A DNA stretch of 64,000 nt, from the NCBI GenBank assembly GCA_963723355.1, contig CAVRQQ010000014.1, positions 37,956 to 101,955 on the forward strand, read 5' to 3'. The translations under genes were made by a program, and so were the position numbers. The notes under the pieces were generated by a model. The model did no database searches, was not told the origin of the DNA, and was given only the letters and a program-made list of their open reading frames with translations. Positions within the stretch are counted from its first letter, which is position 1, and every line of letters starts with the position of its first letter. This document shows positions 18,119 through 27,645 of this stretch, piece after piece. This stretch comes from JAFDBW01 sp963723355. GTDB taxonomy: Bacteria > Desulfobacterota > Desulfuromonadia > Desulfuromonadales > BM103.

Positions 18119-18604
18119 TCAATTGCCAAATTTCTCAGCCAGGGCTTGCCTGACCACAGGTGGCACCAGGCTTTCAACCGGGCCTTTCAGGCTTGCAACT
18201 TCTTTGACGATCGATGAGCTGAGGTACCCGTAAGGCACTGAAGTCATCATGAAGAGTGTTTCAACCTCGTTTTTAAGGTTATGGTTCATCTGGGCGATCT
18301 GGAACTCGTATTCGAAGTCAGAGACAGCGCGCAGGCCGCGCAGGATGACCCTGGCGCCTTTGGACAGGACGTAATCGACCAGTAACCCGTCGAATGTATC
18401 GACCGTAATATTCGGATTTTCACCGATAGTCTCTTCTATGTGACGAATGCGCTCTTCGGCAGAGAAGAGGCTTTTTTTCTCGGAATTGCGAGCGACGGCA
18501 ATAACGATTTCATCAAATACCTCCAGCCCACGTTCGATAATGTCCAGATGCCCGTAGGTGATCGGATCAAATGAGCCAGGATAAACAGCAGTTCTCTTAT
18601 TCAT
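18119..18604 (-). CDS. coaD: Pantetheine-phosphate adenylyltransferase
   Basis: A 161-residue enzyme of coenzyme A synthesis that joins 4-phosphopantetheine and ATP to dephospho-CoA. The nucleotidyltransferase motif GSFDPITYGHLD is at residues 9-20 (TxGH form), and YLSSSIVKEVA near the end matches the second ATP-binding motif (ISSTxV-like). The ATG at 18604 overlaps the end of rsmD by four bases with GAGGGG upstream, so the longer ATG start six codons before is not needed. The rsmD-coaD pairing is widespread in bacteria. Confidence 0.95.
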   Translation of the reverse strand: MNKRTAVYPGSFDPITYGHLDIIERGLEVFDEIVIAVARNSEKKSLFSAEERIRHIEETIGENPNITVDTFDGLLVDYVLSKGARVILRGLRAVSDFEYEFQIAQMNHNLKNEVETLFMMTSVPYGYLSSSIVKEVASLKGPVESLVPPVVRQALAEKFGN

Positions 18605-19164
18605 AGGAGCCCCTCGTCGCATAGGAAGTGTATCATAACTGAACCGTAACGGCGTTGATCAAAAATCTGCAGATGACCGATTTTTTTGGGCAGGATTTCG
18701 TCGGCTCCGGTTTCAACGCAGAGAGTGCCATGCCTGTTGAGCACACCTTGCTCGCATATTTCCGAGATAGCCTTCTCCGCCAGTTTTCTTCCGTAAGGCG
18801 GGTCCAGAAAGATCAAATCAAAAGCTTCGGGTGGAAAATCATGCAGGGCCAGAAAAGCGTCCTTGATGGCGATCTGAGCCTTTTCAGTCAACTGGCAACG
18901 TTCCAGGTTTTCGCGAATGACCTTTGCGGAGGCAGGAGCATTGTCCACCAGGCAGGCAGATTTAGCGCCGCGGCTTAGAGCTTCAATTGCCAGGGCTCCG
19001 GAACCGGAGAACAGGTCGAGTACCCTTAGCTCTGAAAAATCGCCGAGCCTGCTTTGCAAGATGCTGAAAAGCGCCTCCCGAACACGGTCTGGAGTCGGGC
19101 GCACATCACGACCTTTGAAGCTGGCCAGACGCCTGCCGCGTGAAGTGCCGGCAATCACTCTCAC
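18601..19164 (-). CDS. rsmD: 16S rRNA (guanine(966)-N(2))-methyltransferase
   Basis: A 187-residue SAM-dependent methyltransferase that modifies G966 of 16S rRNA. It opens VRVIAGTSRGRRL (GTG start), has the PTPDRVREALF segment, the SAM-binding motif LDLFSGSGALAIEALSRGA, and the catalytic motif IFLDPPYGRKL (DPPY, as in N6/N2 methylases). Its end overlaps coaD by four bases, so the two are translationally coupled. Length and motif order are normal. Confidence 0.94.
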   Translation of the reverse strand: MRVIAGTSRGRRLASFKGRDVRPTPDRVREALFSILQSRLGDFSELRVLDLFSGSGALAIEALSRGAKSACLVDNAPASAKVIRENLERCQLTEKAQIAIKDAFLALHDFPPEAFDLIFLDPPYGRKLAEKAISEICEQGVLNRHGTLCVETGADEILPKKIGHLQIFDQRRYGSVMIHFLCDEGLL

Positions 19165-19260
19165 TGGTTTATCTCGGTAAAGCCCTGTGAACTTCGTAAC
19201 ATACTAAAAAAACTAGCACAATCGATCTTTATGGTCAAGCTGTGCGGCGGCATTACTGGC

Positions 19261-19290
19261 TTGACAGATCACTTGTAGCATGGCTTTAAT
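19261..19290 (+). promoter_or_regulatory. Promoter upstream of dgt
   Basis: TTGACA (19261-19266) followed after 18 bases by TTTAAT (19285-19290), 20 bases before the dgt start. Confidence 0.5.
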
Positions 19291-19310
19291 ATTAACGAGT
19301 GGAGGCCAGG

Positions 19311-20444
19311 ATGAAACAAATGGAATTAGCCGGATATGCCGCGCAGAGCGAATCGTCGCGCGGCCGCAGATATGATGAGCCGTACAAGGATGATCGCCCA
19401 GCCTATGAACGGGACCGTGACCGCATCATCCATTGTGCTGCGTTCCGGCGCCTTGAATACAAAACCCAGGTTTTCGTCAATCATGAAGGGGACTATTATC
19501 GCACCCGCCTGACTCATTCTCTTGAAGTCGCCCAGATCGGTCGCGGCATTGCCCGCCGACTGAGTCTGAACGAAGATCTGGTCGAAGCGCTGGCCCTTGC
19601 CCACGATCTGGGGCATACCCCGTTCGGTCATACCGGTGAAGGCGTCCTTGACCGATTGATGGCACCATACGGCGGATTTGAACACAATCGTCAATCACTG
19701 CGAATTGTCGAGCACCTGGAAGAACGATATCCGGGCTTCAATGGTTTGAACCTGACCTGGGAAACCAGGGAAGGGATTATTAAACACTCTTCGGACTATG
19801 ACATCCCGGACGCTTCAGGCTTTGATGAGTATTGCCCGGGTCTGCGCCCGACTCTGGAAGCACAAATTATCGATCTTGCCGATGAAATTGCTTACAATAA
19901 CCACGACATCGATGACGGACTTAAGGCGGGTTATATTAAACTTGGGGCCCTGATGGAAATAGACCTCTGGTCTGAAACCTACGCCCGGGTCAGGCAAAAA
20001 CACCCGTTGCTGGACGAAGAACGTCAGGTGTTGCAGACGATCAGCCATCTGATCGGTTATCTGATTCTCGATCTGGTTGAACAAAGTCGCAAGAACATAG
20101 AGGCCGGTGGCATCTCTACTCTTGACGATGTCCGTTCCCACACAGGCAATCTGGTTATGTTCAGCAGGGACACTGCAGAGCGAAACAGGGCGTTGAAGGT
20201 TTTCCTCTACAAGAACCTGTACAGTCACTACAAGGTCGAAAGAATGCGCATCAAGGCGGAACGTTTCCTCACTATACTGTTTGAAAATTACCTGCAGAAT
20301 CCAACCCTGTTGCCGGCCAGTTACCAGGACAAGTACGATGAATATGGCAGGGAGAGAGTTATCTGCGATTACATCGCGGGCATGACAGACCGTTACGCCC
20401 TGGATGAATACAAGCGGCTCTTCGAACCTTACGAGAGGGTCTGA
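19311..20444 (+). CDS. dgt: Deoxyguanosinetriphosphate triphosphohydrolase-like HD protein
   Basis: A 377-residue dNTP triphosphohydrolase that releases tripolyphosphate from deoxynucleotides. Metal ligands of the HD fold are visible: RLTHSLEVAQIGR and AHDLGHTPFGHTGE near residues 85-115, then LADEIAYNNHDIDDGL. The DRDRIIHCAAFRRLEYKTQVF start is typical of the bacterial dGTPase-like subfamily. The ATG at 19311 follows GGAGG; an in-frame GTG four codons upstream is rejected. It stands alone with its own promoter. Confidence 0.92.
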   Translation: MKQMELAGYAAQSESSRGRRYDEPYKDDRPAYERDRDRIIHCAAFRRLEYKTQVFVNHEGDYYRTRLTHSLEVAQIGRGIARRLSLNEDLVEALALAHDLGHTPFGHTGEGVLDRLMAPYGGFEHNRQSLRIVEHLEERYPGFNGLNLTWETREGIIKHSSDYDIPDASGFDEYCPGLRPTLEAQIIDLADEIAYNNHDIDDGLKAGYIKLGALMEIDLWSETYARVRQKHPLLDEERQVLQTISHLIGYLILDLVEQSRKNIEAGGISTLDDVRSHTGNLVMFSRDTAERNRALKVFLYKNLYSHYKVERMRIKAERFLTILFENYLQNPTLLPASYQDKYDEYGRERVICDYIAGMTDRYALDEYKRLFEPYERV

Positions 20445-20465
20445 AAGAGATGCTGCGATTTCTGG

Positions 20466-20774
20466 TCAGGGCAGGGTGATGATCTTCTCTTCCCCGGGAC
20501 GATAGAGAAGAAAGGTTTTACCGAGGATCTGGACGACGGCCGAGCCGGTCTCTGCAGAGAGTTCCGCAGCAACTGTTTTGCGATCTTCGAGGCAACCTTC
20601 CTGGATCCTGACCTTGATTAATTCATGTTTGTCGAGGGCCTCGTCGGTCGATCTGATGACCTCTTTGCTGAGATGATGTTTGCCGATCATCACGAAAGGC
20701 TGCAGACCGTGACCCAGCCCGCGCAGGTAGCGGTTCTGCTTGCCGGTAAGTTCGATGGTTCTGTTGTCTGACAT
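20466..20774 (-). CDS. yhbY: YhbY-family RNA-binding (CRM domain) protein
   Basis: A 102-residue CRM-domain protein that associates with pre-50S ribosomes in bacteria. Typical features are LTGKQNRYLRGLGHGLQPFVMIGK at the start, HELIKVRIQ in the middle and VQILGKTFLLYRP at the end; the G-K-x-G-like loop (VMIGKHHLS) is present. The ATG at 20774 follows GGAAGG; the frame extends a further 75 codons upstream but that part lacks family resemblance. It is divergent from the metallo-beta-lactamase-fold gene and convergent with dgt. Confidence 0.92.
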   Translation of the reverse strand: MSDNRTIELTGKQNRYLRGLGHGLQPFVMIGKHHLSKEVIRSTDEALDKHELIKVRIQEGCLEDRKTVAAELSAETGSAVVQILGKTFLLYRPGEEKIITLP

Positions 20775-20854
20775 GTATATGGTTCCTTCCGGGATGGATT
20801 GATTGGGGCTCACTATACACTTATGCATGTTTGCTTGAAAGCCTGTTTGTGGAT

Positions 20855-21691
20855 ATGTCACTGCAACTCGATATCGTCTGTGAAAATACCGTCGGTCGGC
20901 CGATAGCCGCATGCGGCGAACATGGCTTTGCCTGCCTGCTGCAGACTTCTGCCGGGCGATGGCTGTTTGATACCGGCAGCGGTGAAACCTTGCTGGCAAA
21001 CCTCGCAGCCCTCGATCTTGACCTGCGGGATCTGGACGGGATCATCCTCAGTCATGGGCACTATGACCACTGCGGGGGGCTCTTGACTCTCCTTCGCGCG
21101 TCCGGACCTCGTCGTGTCTATGCCCACCCCGGAATTTTCAGTACAAGGTTCTGGAACGGGCAACATGAACAACGAGATATCAGTTTGCCTTTCAGCAGGA
21201 ACGAGCTCGAAGCGGCCGGCGCGGAATTCGTCTTTATAAAAGATTTTGCCGAACTGGCCCCCGGTATTTATTTCAGCGGTGAAATAGCCCGAGAGGCTGC
21301 GCTGGAAACAGGCGACCCACACCTGGTCAGGCGTTCCGATACTGGAGGCTCATGGACGACCGACCCGTTTGCCGATGACGCCGCTCTCGCCATAGCAACC
21401 GACAAAGGTCTCGTGATCCTTCTCGGTTGCGCACATGCCGGCCTGATCAATACCGTTGAATGGTTTCGACGAAATCTCGATGAGCCTCGGATTCATGCAA
21501 TTGTCGGTGGCACGCACCTTGGCCCGGCCAGTGATGAGCAGTTCTCCGCAACAGTTGACTACCTTGCGAGGCTGGACTTTGATCGTTTGGGCGTTTCTCA
21601 CTGCACCGGTCAGATCCGTTCTGCCCAGTTGTATGCAAAATTTCCGAACAAGGTTTTTTTCGCCAACGTCGGCACGACTGTCAAGGTTTAG
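20855..21691 (+). CDS. Metallo-beta-lactamase-fold hydrolase
   Basis: A 278-residue MBL-fold protein. The zinc motif SHGHYDHCGG (HxHxDH) lies near residues 65-75, with LGCAHAGLINT, GGTHLGP and VSHCTG giving the later metal histidines. The pattern resembles the DHPS-like/7,8-dihydropterin-6-methyl-4-(beta-D-ribofuranosyl)-aminobenzene-phosphate synthase group (COG1237), whose in vivo role in most bacteria is unclear. The ATG at 20855 is taken; a TTG at 20831 would add eight residues. It is divergent from yhbY across an 80-base gap. Substrate is unknown. Confidence 0.85.
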   Translation: MSLQLDIVCENTVGRPIAACGEHGFACLLQTSAGRWLFDTGSGETLLANLAALDLDLRDLDGIILSHGHYDHCGGLLTLLRASGPRRVYAHPGIFSTRFWNGQHEQRDISLPFSRNELEAAGAEFVFIKDFAELAPGIYFSGEIAREAALETGDPHLVRRSDTGGSWTTDPFADDAALAIATDKGLVILLGCAHAGLINTVEWFRRNLDEPRIHAIVGGTHLGPASDEQFSATVDYLARLDFDRLGVSHCTGQIRSAQLYAKFPNKVFFANVGTTVKV

Positions 21692-21874
21692 AAGCCGGGG
21701 GCAAACTTCTCCAGCGTAAACAGATCGGCGCATAGCTGGCAGGTTCACTTTGAAATAGCCGATTCATGCAGGGACGTTGCATTGACTTCAGAAGTGGTGG
21801 TATCTTTCCGTTTGTAATCCGACTGGCATGGCTCTGTGCTCTTTGCTGCGGAACATAAGTATGGAAGGAGGGGT

Positions 21875-22576
21875 ATGAGCACTAAATTACGCATTCTTCT
21901 GGCAGATGACTCGATGTTTTTCAGGGCAATCGAAAGCAAGTTTCTGCAAAAGGCTCCCGTTGAGATTCTCGAAGCACGAAACTGTCCAGAAGTACACTCC
22001 ATAATTCGCAGCCAGCGGCCTGACTTGATCTACATGAGTTTTACTTTGCCCGAGGAAGGTGGCGACAATTGTTGTCGCGAGATAAAAAAAGACCCAGAAC
22101 TGGGTTCCATTCCAATCGTCATGGTCTGTGACCAGAATGCCGAAAAACAGCCTGAAATGGCTCAACGGTGCGGTTGTGATGCCTATCTTGTCAAACCACT
22201 GGACAGGCATTCTTTTCTGCAGGCGGGAAGGACGTTCCTGGGTGGAATTCGGGAACACCGCCAGCCAAGTTTTTTCCGCCTAAACTTCGCCTTTGGTGGC
22301 GAAGACTATGCCGGGAAATGCCTCGATATTTCCGGTGGCGGCATGTTTATCGAAACTCCGGTCGAAGTCCCTGTCGGTACATTGATTAATATGCAGTTCA
22401 AACTGCCGGACGGTCCGGTGGCAGCAATCCTCTGCAGTGGAGAGATCACCTGGCTGAATCGCAAACCGAATCCGATGAAAGCTCATTATCCAAATGGGTT
22501 AGGTGTGAAATTTGTCGGTCTCCCGGACCCGATACATAAGAGCATCCTGCGTTTTTGCGAAAAACAGTCCTCCTGA
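21875..22576 (+). CDS. Degenerate receiver - PilZ domain protein
   Basis: A 233-residue two-domain protein. Residues 5-122 have the response-regulator fold: LLADDS gives the acidic pair Asp11/Asp12 and LVKPLD gives Lys107, but the phosphoacceptor position reads MSFTLP with Ser55 in place of Asp, and the usual Thr/Ser switch position is Cys85. Residues about 128-230 are a PilZ-like domain (FRLNFAF, DISGGGMFIET, LGVKFVGL), the c-di-GMP-binding fold; the RxxxR motif is not clear, only DISxGGMF. It probably does not use standard phosphorylation and may act by protein contacts or c-di-GMP. A strong GGAGG precedes the ATG at 21875. Confidence 0.82.
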   Translation: MSTKLRILLADDSMFFRAIESKFLQKAPVEILEARNCPEVHSIIRSQRPDLIYMSFTLPEEGGDNCCREIKKDPELGSIPIVMVCDQNAEKQPEMAQRCGCDAYLVKPLDRHSFLQAGRTFLGGIREHRQPSFFRLNFAFGGEDYAGKCLDISGGGMFIETPVEVPVGTLINMQFKLPDGPVAAILCSGEITWLNRKPNPMKAHYPNGLGVKFVGLPDPIHKSILRFCEKQSS

Positions 22577-22628
22577 TGGTTAATTCAATTCTTCGTCAGT
22601 GAATCATATAAATATTCAGGGTGTATTA

Positions 22629-22811
22629 ATGAGAATTTTGATCAATATGAAAAAATGTCGTGGCTCCGGTGAGTGTGTCAAGGTCTGTCCTCACGGCGCA
22701 CTGCATCTGATTGATGGCAAAGCCGTTGTCGACCATCAAAGGTGTGATCTCGACGGCCTGTGCATTCCCGCGTGCCCGCACGATGCGATCGATTTAGTGG
22801 AAGAAAGTTAA
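22629..22811 (+). CDS. Small two-cluster ferredoxin-like protein with non-cysteine ligands
   Basis: A 60-residue ferredoxin-type protein with two half-motifs. In cluster motif 1 the ligands are Cys10, position 13 (Ser), Cys16 and Cys20 (CRGSGECVKVCP). In motif 2 they are Cys39, position 42 (Asp), Cys45 and Cys49 (CDLDGLCIPACP). In both, the second cysteine of the usual CxxCxxCxxxCP pattern is replaced. Asp at this place is known in ferredoxins of Pyrococcus furiosus and Desulfovibrio africanus, where the cluster can interconvert between 3Fe and 4Fe forms. It is short, cytoplasmic and convergent with the acyl-CoA synthetase. The ATG at 22629 removes an unlikely ten-residue extension. Confidence 0.8.
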   Translation: MRILINMKKCRGSGECVKVCPHGALHLIDGKAVVDHQRCDLDGLCIPACPHDAIDLVEES

Positions 22812-22833
22812 AGGCGTCTCCAGAGACCAGCCC

Positions 22834-24708
22834 CTAGCCCTCAGTCCCCGGTTCTCCAGTATTGATGTCAGCCTCGACGACGAATCGTTTAATCTTTCGG
22901 GTCGTCGTTTTTGGGAACTCGTCTTCTCGTAGTGTAAAACGTTTGATTCTCTTGTAGTCTGCCAGGGCTTTTCCTCTCTCAAGAACTTCCCGCCGGATGA
23001 TATCTTCAACATCATGAAGGCTCAAAGAGCCTGTATGGTTTTCTTCAGCGTAGCTGTCAAGGGCGTTCTGATTCGGATATATGATCGCGTAAACTTCTTC
23101 AGAGATATTATCAACTTTATGGCCATAAACCATTATTTCTTCGATAAAAGTGCTGTTTAACATCTCATTTTCAACTTCTTCCGGATAGACGTTTTTGCCG
23201 TTTGCAGTAACGATCAAGTTCTTGGCCCGTCCGCAGATTCGCAGGGCACCGTCTTGCTCAATGCAACCCAGGTCGCCGGTGTGGTACCAGCCGTCGGTGA
23301 GCACCTCATCGGTCGCTTCCTGATTGTTGTAATAGCCAAGCATGATATTGGGGCCTTTCGCCCAGATTTCTCCGATACCATCTGCGTTCGGCTTGTGGAT
23401 TATGACGTCAATGCCAGGCATTGGTCTACCGACCGTGCCGAGGCGGTTAAAAGCCGGGGTCTCTACCGCGATTACCGGAGAGGTCTCGGTAATGCCGTAG
23501 CCTTGGTAAACATTCAGACCGAGTTCCAGGAGCTTGGTTGCTACCAGGGGGTCGAGAGCGGCGCCGCCGCTTATGAATACCGGATTGCCGCCGAAAGCCT
23601 CTCTAATCCTCCTGGTCACCAGTGGCCGTGTCGGAGCAAATGCGTAGAGCAGTCTTGACAGCTTCTGACTTTCGATCCTTTTTGTCATCCGTTCTGCGAG
23701 TAAGCGGAACACGGCCGGGACTCCGAGCAGGAAATTGGGTTTGACTTCACCGAGGTTGTCGCCCAGTTTGCGCAGGCTTTCAGCAAAAGAGATTGTTCCG
23801 CCCACCGCAAGCGGCAGGATGATCCCGGCGACCTGTTCAAAGACGTGATTGATCGGTAAAAAGGAGAGGGTGTGCATGTCAGGGGTGAGCTCAAAAAGCT
23901 CTGCTGCAGAACGAACGTTGCTGGTAATGTTGGCATGGCTGAGCATGGCGCCCTTGGAGCGGCCCGTTGTGCCTGATGTATACAGGATTACTGCTGGATC
24001 GTGCGACCGGACCGTCAGCTCAGGTGGCAAGGATATTTTCTGGAAATCATCCAGTCCTTCAATATCAAGAGGCGGTACGGCCTGATCGCGATTTGCCAGC
24101 AGCCGCTTGAAAAAACTCTTCTCCTGATCATCTTTGACGGTGGACGGCACGACCAGTTCCTGGAAAGTTTCAGCCAGACTTTCAAATTTCTGTATGTCGT
24201 CTTCGTGCAACTGGTATTTTCTGCCCAGCAGCCGCCACTCACTGACCAGTTCGGCAAGGGCTTTTTCTGCGCGGGCAGAAAGCTGGTCGCCCCTGGATGG
24301 CGGATGCTTCAGGAGAACGATTTTTTCCAATGCCGGCAGATTGTCCGCAATATCGTGAATTATCTCGGTGAAGCCGTGTTCGGTAAAAATAATTCGTGCG
24401 TCACAGTCGGCCAGTATGTGTCGTAATTCCCCTTGTTTGAGATCTTTGTCGATTGGCACGGCTATCGCGTTGCTCTTCAGGATGCCAAGGTAGGCCATGA
24501 CCCAAACCGGTGAGGAAGCCCCCAGGATAGCGACTCTTTCGCCATGCTCAATTCCCCACTCCGCCAGTCCGGCTGCCACACGGTCGGAGGTGTCCCAAAT
24601 CGTCTCATAACTGTAGTCAGTCCAGCGGCCAGATATTTTGTACCGCAGGGCCGTTTTTTGAGGGTATTTAAGGCTGCTTTCCTGCAACATTTCGATGATC
24701 AACGACAT
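22834..24708 (-). CDS. Long-chain acyl-CoA synthetase (AMP-forming)
   Basis: A 624-residue adenylate-forming enzyme of the FAA1/FadD15 type that activates fatty acids with ATP and CoA. Motifs in order are ILYTSGTTGRSKGAML (A3), GYGITETSPV (A5), GWYHTGDLG (A7) and ICGRAKNLIVTANGKNVYPEE (A8), with a lid and tail ending near TTRKIKR, where the adenylation Lys lies. GGAGAG is six bases from the ATG at 24708. It is alone on the minus strand, divergent from lepA. A role in lipid metabolism or use of exogenous fatty acids is expected. Confidence 0.92.
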   Translation of the reverse strand: MSLIIEMLQESSLKYPQKTALRYKISGRWTDYSYETIWDTSDRVAAGLAEWGIEHGERVAILGASSPVWVMAYLGILKSNAIAVPIDKDLKQGELRHILADCDARIIFTEHGFTEIIHDIADNLPALEKIVLLKHPPSRGDQLSARAEKALAELVSEWRLLGRKYQLHEDDIQKFESLAETFQELVVPSTVKDDQEKSFFKRLLANRDQAVPPLDIEGLDDFQKISLPPELTVRSHDPAVILYTSGTTGRSKGAMLSHANITSNVRSAAELFELTPDMHTLSFLPINHVFEQVAGIILPLAVGGTISFAESLRKLGDNLGEVKPNFLLGVPAVFRLLAERMTKRIESQKLSRLLYAFAPTRPLVTRRIREAFGGNPVFISGGAALDPLVATKLLELGLNVYQGYGITETSPVIAVETPAFNRLGTVGRPMPGIDVIIHKPNADGIGEIWAKGPNIMLGYYNNQEATDEVLTDGWYHTGDLGCIEQDGALRICGRAKNLIVTANGKNVYPEEVENEMLNSTFIEEIMVYGHKVDNISEEVYAIIYPNQNALDSYAEENHTGSLSLHDVEDIIRREVLERGKALADYKRIKRFTLREDEFPKTTTRKIKRFVVEADINTGEPGTEG

Positions 24709-24949
24709 GAATTGCTCTCCGTAGTCAGTATCGGCAAGCTTACCCGGTTGTTTTCATCTTAATCAGGGCAATTACTTCTGGCAAGGGCAAAGCCGGTTCG
24801 AGTATAGCAAGCGGGTTTTAAAAGCTTCCTCGTGACTTTTGCTCCTTTACAAAAATGTAATATTCCGATATTTTTCATTGTTCTGGAAAAAACCAGTTTA
24901 TCACTCGCTGCATGAAAAGGTTCGCCGCAAGGTATCCGCACGTCAATAT

Positions 24950-26757
24950 ATGAAACAGTCCCAGATCCGTAATTTTTCAATCATAGCGCACATTGATCAC
25001 GGCAAGTCGACTCTGGCAGACCGTCTCCTCGAAGCGACCGGTGCGTTGTCCGATCGCGAGAAAACTGACCAGTACCTCGACAAGATGGACCTGGAGAGAG
25101 AACGGGGCATTACGATCAAGGCCCAGGCTGTGCGACTGAATTATCATGGCAGAGACGGTCGCGACTATATCCTCAACCTGATCGATACCCCCGGACATGT
25201 AGATTTCAGCTACGAAGTCAGCCGATCCCTGTCGGCCTGCGAGGGCGCCTTGCTGGTTGTCGATGCCTCTCAGGGGGTTGAAGCCCAGACCCTCGCCAAT
25301 GTTTACCTGGCAATTGACGAGAACCTCGAAGTATTCCCGGTACTGAACAAGATAGACTTGCCGAGTGCCGACCCGGAAGCGGTGCGCGAGGAAATCGAAG
25401 GAAATTATAGGCCTCGATGCAAGCGATGCGATCCTTGCCAGCGCCAAGGTGGGTATCGGCATCGATGATATCCTCGAGGCAATCGTAAAGAAGATCCCGC
25501 CACCGGAAGGCGATACCGATGCACCGCTGAAGGCCTTGATTTTTGATTCCTGGTACGACTCCTACCAGGGTGTGATCGTTTTGATCCGCGTTGTCGACGG
25601 TACAGTGAAAAAGGGCGACAAGGTCCGGTTCATGGCCAGCCGCAAGGAATATGAAGTCCTTAAAGTCGGCGTGTTCAGTCCGCAACCGGTCGCGGTCAAT
25701 CAATTGTCGGCAGGAGAGGTGGGGTTTATCACTGCCAGCATCAAGGTCGTCCACGATGCCAAGGTCGGCGATACGGTCACCCATGTTCGCAACGGCACGG
25801 ACCAGGCGCTGCCGGGCTTCAAGGAAGTCAAGCCGATGGTTTTCTCCGGGCTCTACCCGGTCGACTCCGGCGATTATGATGACTTGCGTGACGCCATGGA
25901 GAAGTTGCGCCTCAACGATAGCTCCTTCTCTTTCGAGCCGGAAAACTCGATGGCTCTGGGATTCGGTTTTCGATGCGGTTTCCTCGGCCTGCTGCACATG
26001 GAGATCGTCCAGGAGCGTCTCGAGCGCGAGTTCGGTGTCAATCTGATCACTACTGCACCGACCGTTGTCTATCGCGTGACCAGCACCAAGGGCGAGACCA
26101 TCAACGTTGACAGCGCCAACAAGCTTCCTGACGTTCAGTACATAGAAAAGATGGAGGAGCCGTTTATCCTCGCTTCGATTCATGTCCCAAACGAGTTTGT
26201 CGGCGCTGTGCTGGCGCTCTGCGAGGAGAAGCGTGGTGTACAGCGTGAGATCAAGTACCTGACCGCCAACCGCGTCATGGTCATTTACGAACTGCCGCTC
26301 AACGAGATAGTCCTTGATTTCTACGACCGGCTGAAAACCCTGTCACGCGGGTATGCCTCACTCGATTATGAGTACCTCGATTATCGGGCGAGCGAACTGG
26401 TGCGACTCAATATCCTTATCAATGGTGACCCGGTGGATGCCCTGTCACTGATCGTGCATCGTGAAAAAGCCCAGTATCGCGGGCGTGAACTGGCTTCCAG
26501 AGATGAAGGAATATATTCCGCGTCAACAGTTCGAGGTGGCGATCCAGGCTGCGATCGGCAACAAGGTGATCGCCCGTGAAACAGTCAAGGCATTACGCAA
26601 AGATGTCACGGCCAAGTGCTATGGCGGCGATATTACCCGGAAGCGCAAACTGCTTGAAAAGCAGAAGGAAGGCAAAAAACGCATGAAGCAGGTTGGCAAT
26701 GTCGAGCTGCCTCAGGAGGCGTTCCTCGCCATACTGAAAGTCAAGGAAAACAAATAA
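24950..26757 (+). CDS. lepA: Elongation factor 4 (LepA; two frameshifts)
   Basis: Ribosome-associated GTPase that back-translocates stalled ribosomes. N-terminal G motifs: AHIDHGKST (G1), GITIKAQ (G2), DTPGHVDFSYEV (G3) and LNKIDLPSAD (G4). The frame breaks near 25402, where deleting one G in CGAAGGAAA joins VREEIE to IIGLDASDAI, and again near 26503, where deleting G in AGAGATG joins GRELASR to MKEYIPRQQF. The repaired protein is 601 residues, as in other LepA proteins, and ends with the basic C-terminal domain (KCYGGDITRKRKLLEKQKEGK). The ATG at 24950 is chosen by homology; no strong ribosome binding site is seen. Its stop overlaps the start of lepB, a common pairing. Confidence 0.93.
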
Positions 26758-27415
26758 TGGCTTTTTTACGTAAAAAGACTGCCGCAAAACCGGAGTCCGC
26801 GAAAAAATCCCAATTGCGCGACTGGACCGAAGCACTGATCGTCGCAGCGATCCTTGCCCTGATCATCCGCACCTTCGTTGTCCAGGCGTTTAAAATTCCT
26901 TCCGGCTCCATGGAGGATACCTTGTTGATCGGCGACCATTTGCTGGTCAACAAGTTTATTTATGGTACCCAGTTGCCATTCAGCGATGATCCGGTTCTCG
27001 CGATTCGTCAACCCGAACGTGGTGATATCATCGTTTTTGAGTTCCCAGAAGACAAGGACAAGTCCTATTTCAAACGCAGGGATTTCATCAAGAGGGTGAT
27101 TGGATTGCCGGGTGACACAGTCGAGATTCGCAACAAGAATGTTTTTGTCAACGGCGAGAGATACATGACACCAGAAGCGGTGTACAAAGACGGCAACCTG
27201 ACTGCGGGTCCCGCGAGACAACATGCCAGCCGATTAAAGTCCCGGATGACAATTATTTCGTGATGGGTGACAACCGTGACCGTTCGTACGACAGCCGCTT
27301 CTGGAGGTTTGTCGACCGCTCTGCGATTAAAGGTCTGGCGTTTATCAAGTACTGGTCCTGGGACAGCGAAAAATTCATGCCGCGCTGGGGCCGTATCGGG
27401 CGAATGATCGAGTAA
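26757..27415 (+). CDS. lepB: Signal peptidase I (two frameshifts)
   Basis: Inner-membrane protease that removes Sec signal peptides; essential in most bacteria. One transmembrane helix spans residues 23-40 (IVAAILALIIRTFVV). The catalytic Ser is in IPSGSMEDTLL and the Lys in KRRDFIKRVIGLPGD. Box E MGDNRDRSYDSRFW follows, but in another frame: bases around 27213 (one extra C in GGTCCC) and 27229 (one extra G in CCAGCCG) must be removed, giving GPRDNMPPIKVPDDNYF. The repaired protein is 218 residues, normal for the family. That an essential gene is broken twice within 20 bases argues for sequence error. It overlaps lepA by one base. Confidence 0.92.
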
Positions 27416-27516
27416 TTCCGTGCCAGTTTTTTTTGCGTCTTTTGTCGTTTCAGTAGGTCATGCTGCGACCGAATATCACGGTTTTAAACAATCGGAAATA
27501 TACTCCGAGCTTTTTG

Positions 27517-27545
27517 TTGACTCACCACAACGGCCTTGCTATATT
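27517..27545 (+). promoter_or_regulatory. Promoter of the pyrimidine operon
   Basis: TTGACT (27517-27522), a 17-base spacer and TATATT (27540-27545). Transcription would start near 27552, giving a leader of about 150 bases before pyrR. Confidence 0.75.
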
Positions 27546-27579
27546 GCCTGAAATTCGTCGGTAACCTGTCTCCTTTTAA

Positions 27580-27599
27580 GCTGATCCAGAGAGGTCAGC
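27580..27599 (+). promoter_or_regulatory. PyrR RNA-binding hairpin (anti-antiterminator)
   Basis: GCTGA (27580-27584) pairs with TCAGC (27595-27599) around TCCAGAGAGG. The loop matches the conserved PyrR recognition sequence (TCCAGAGAGG) known from Bacillus pyr leaders. With UMP, PyrR should bind this hairpin and favour the downstream terminator at 27646. Confidence 0.85.
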
Positions 27600-27645
27600 A
27601 AGGGTGGCCAAAAATGTATGTTGATGTACTAAAAACCAGAGCCCT

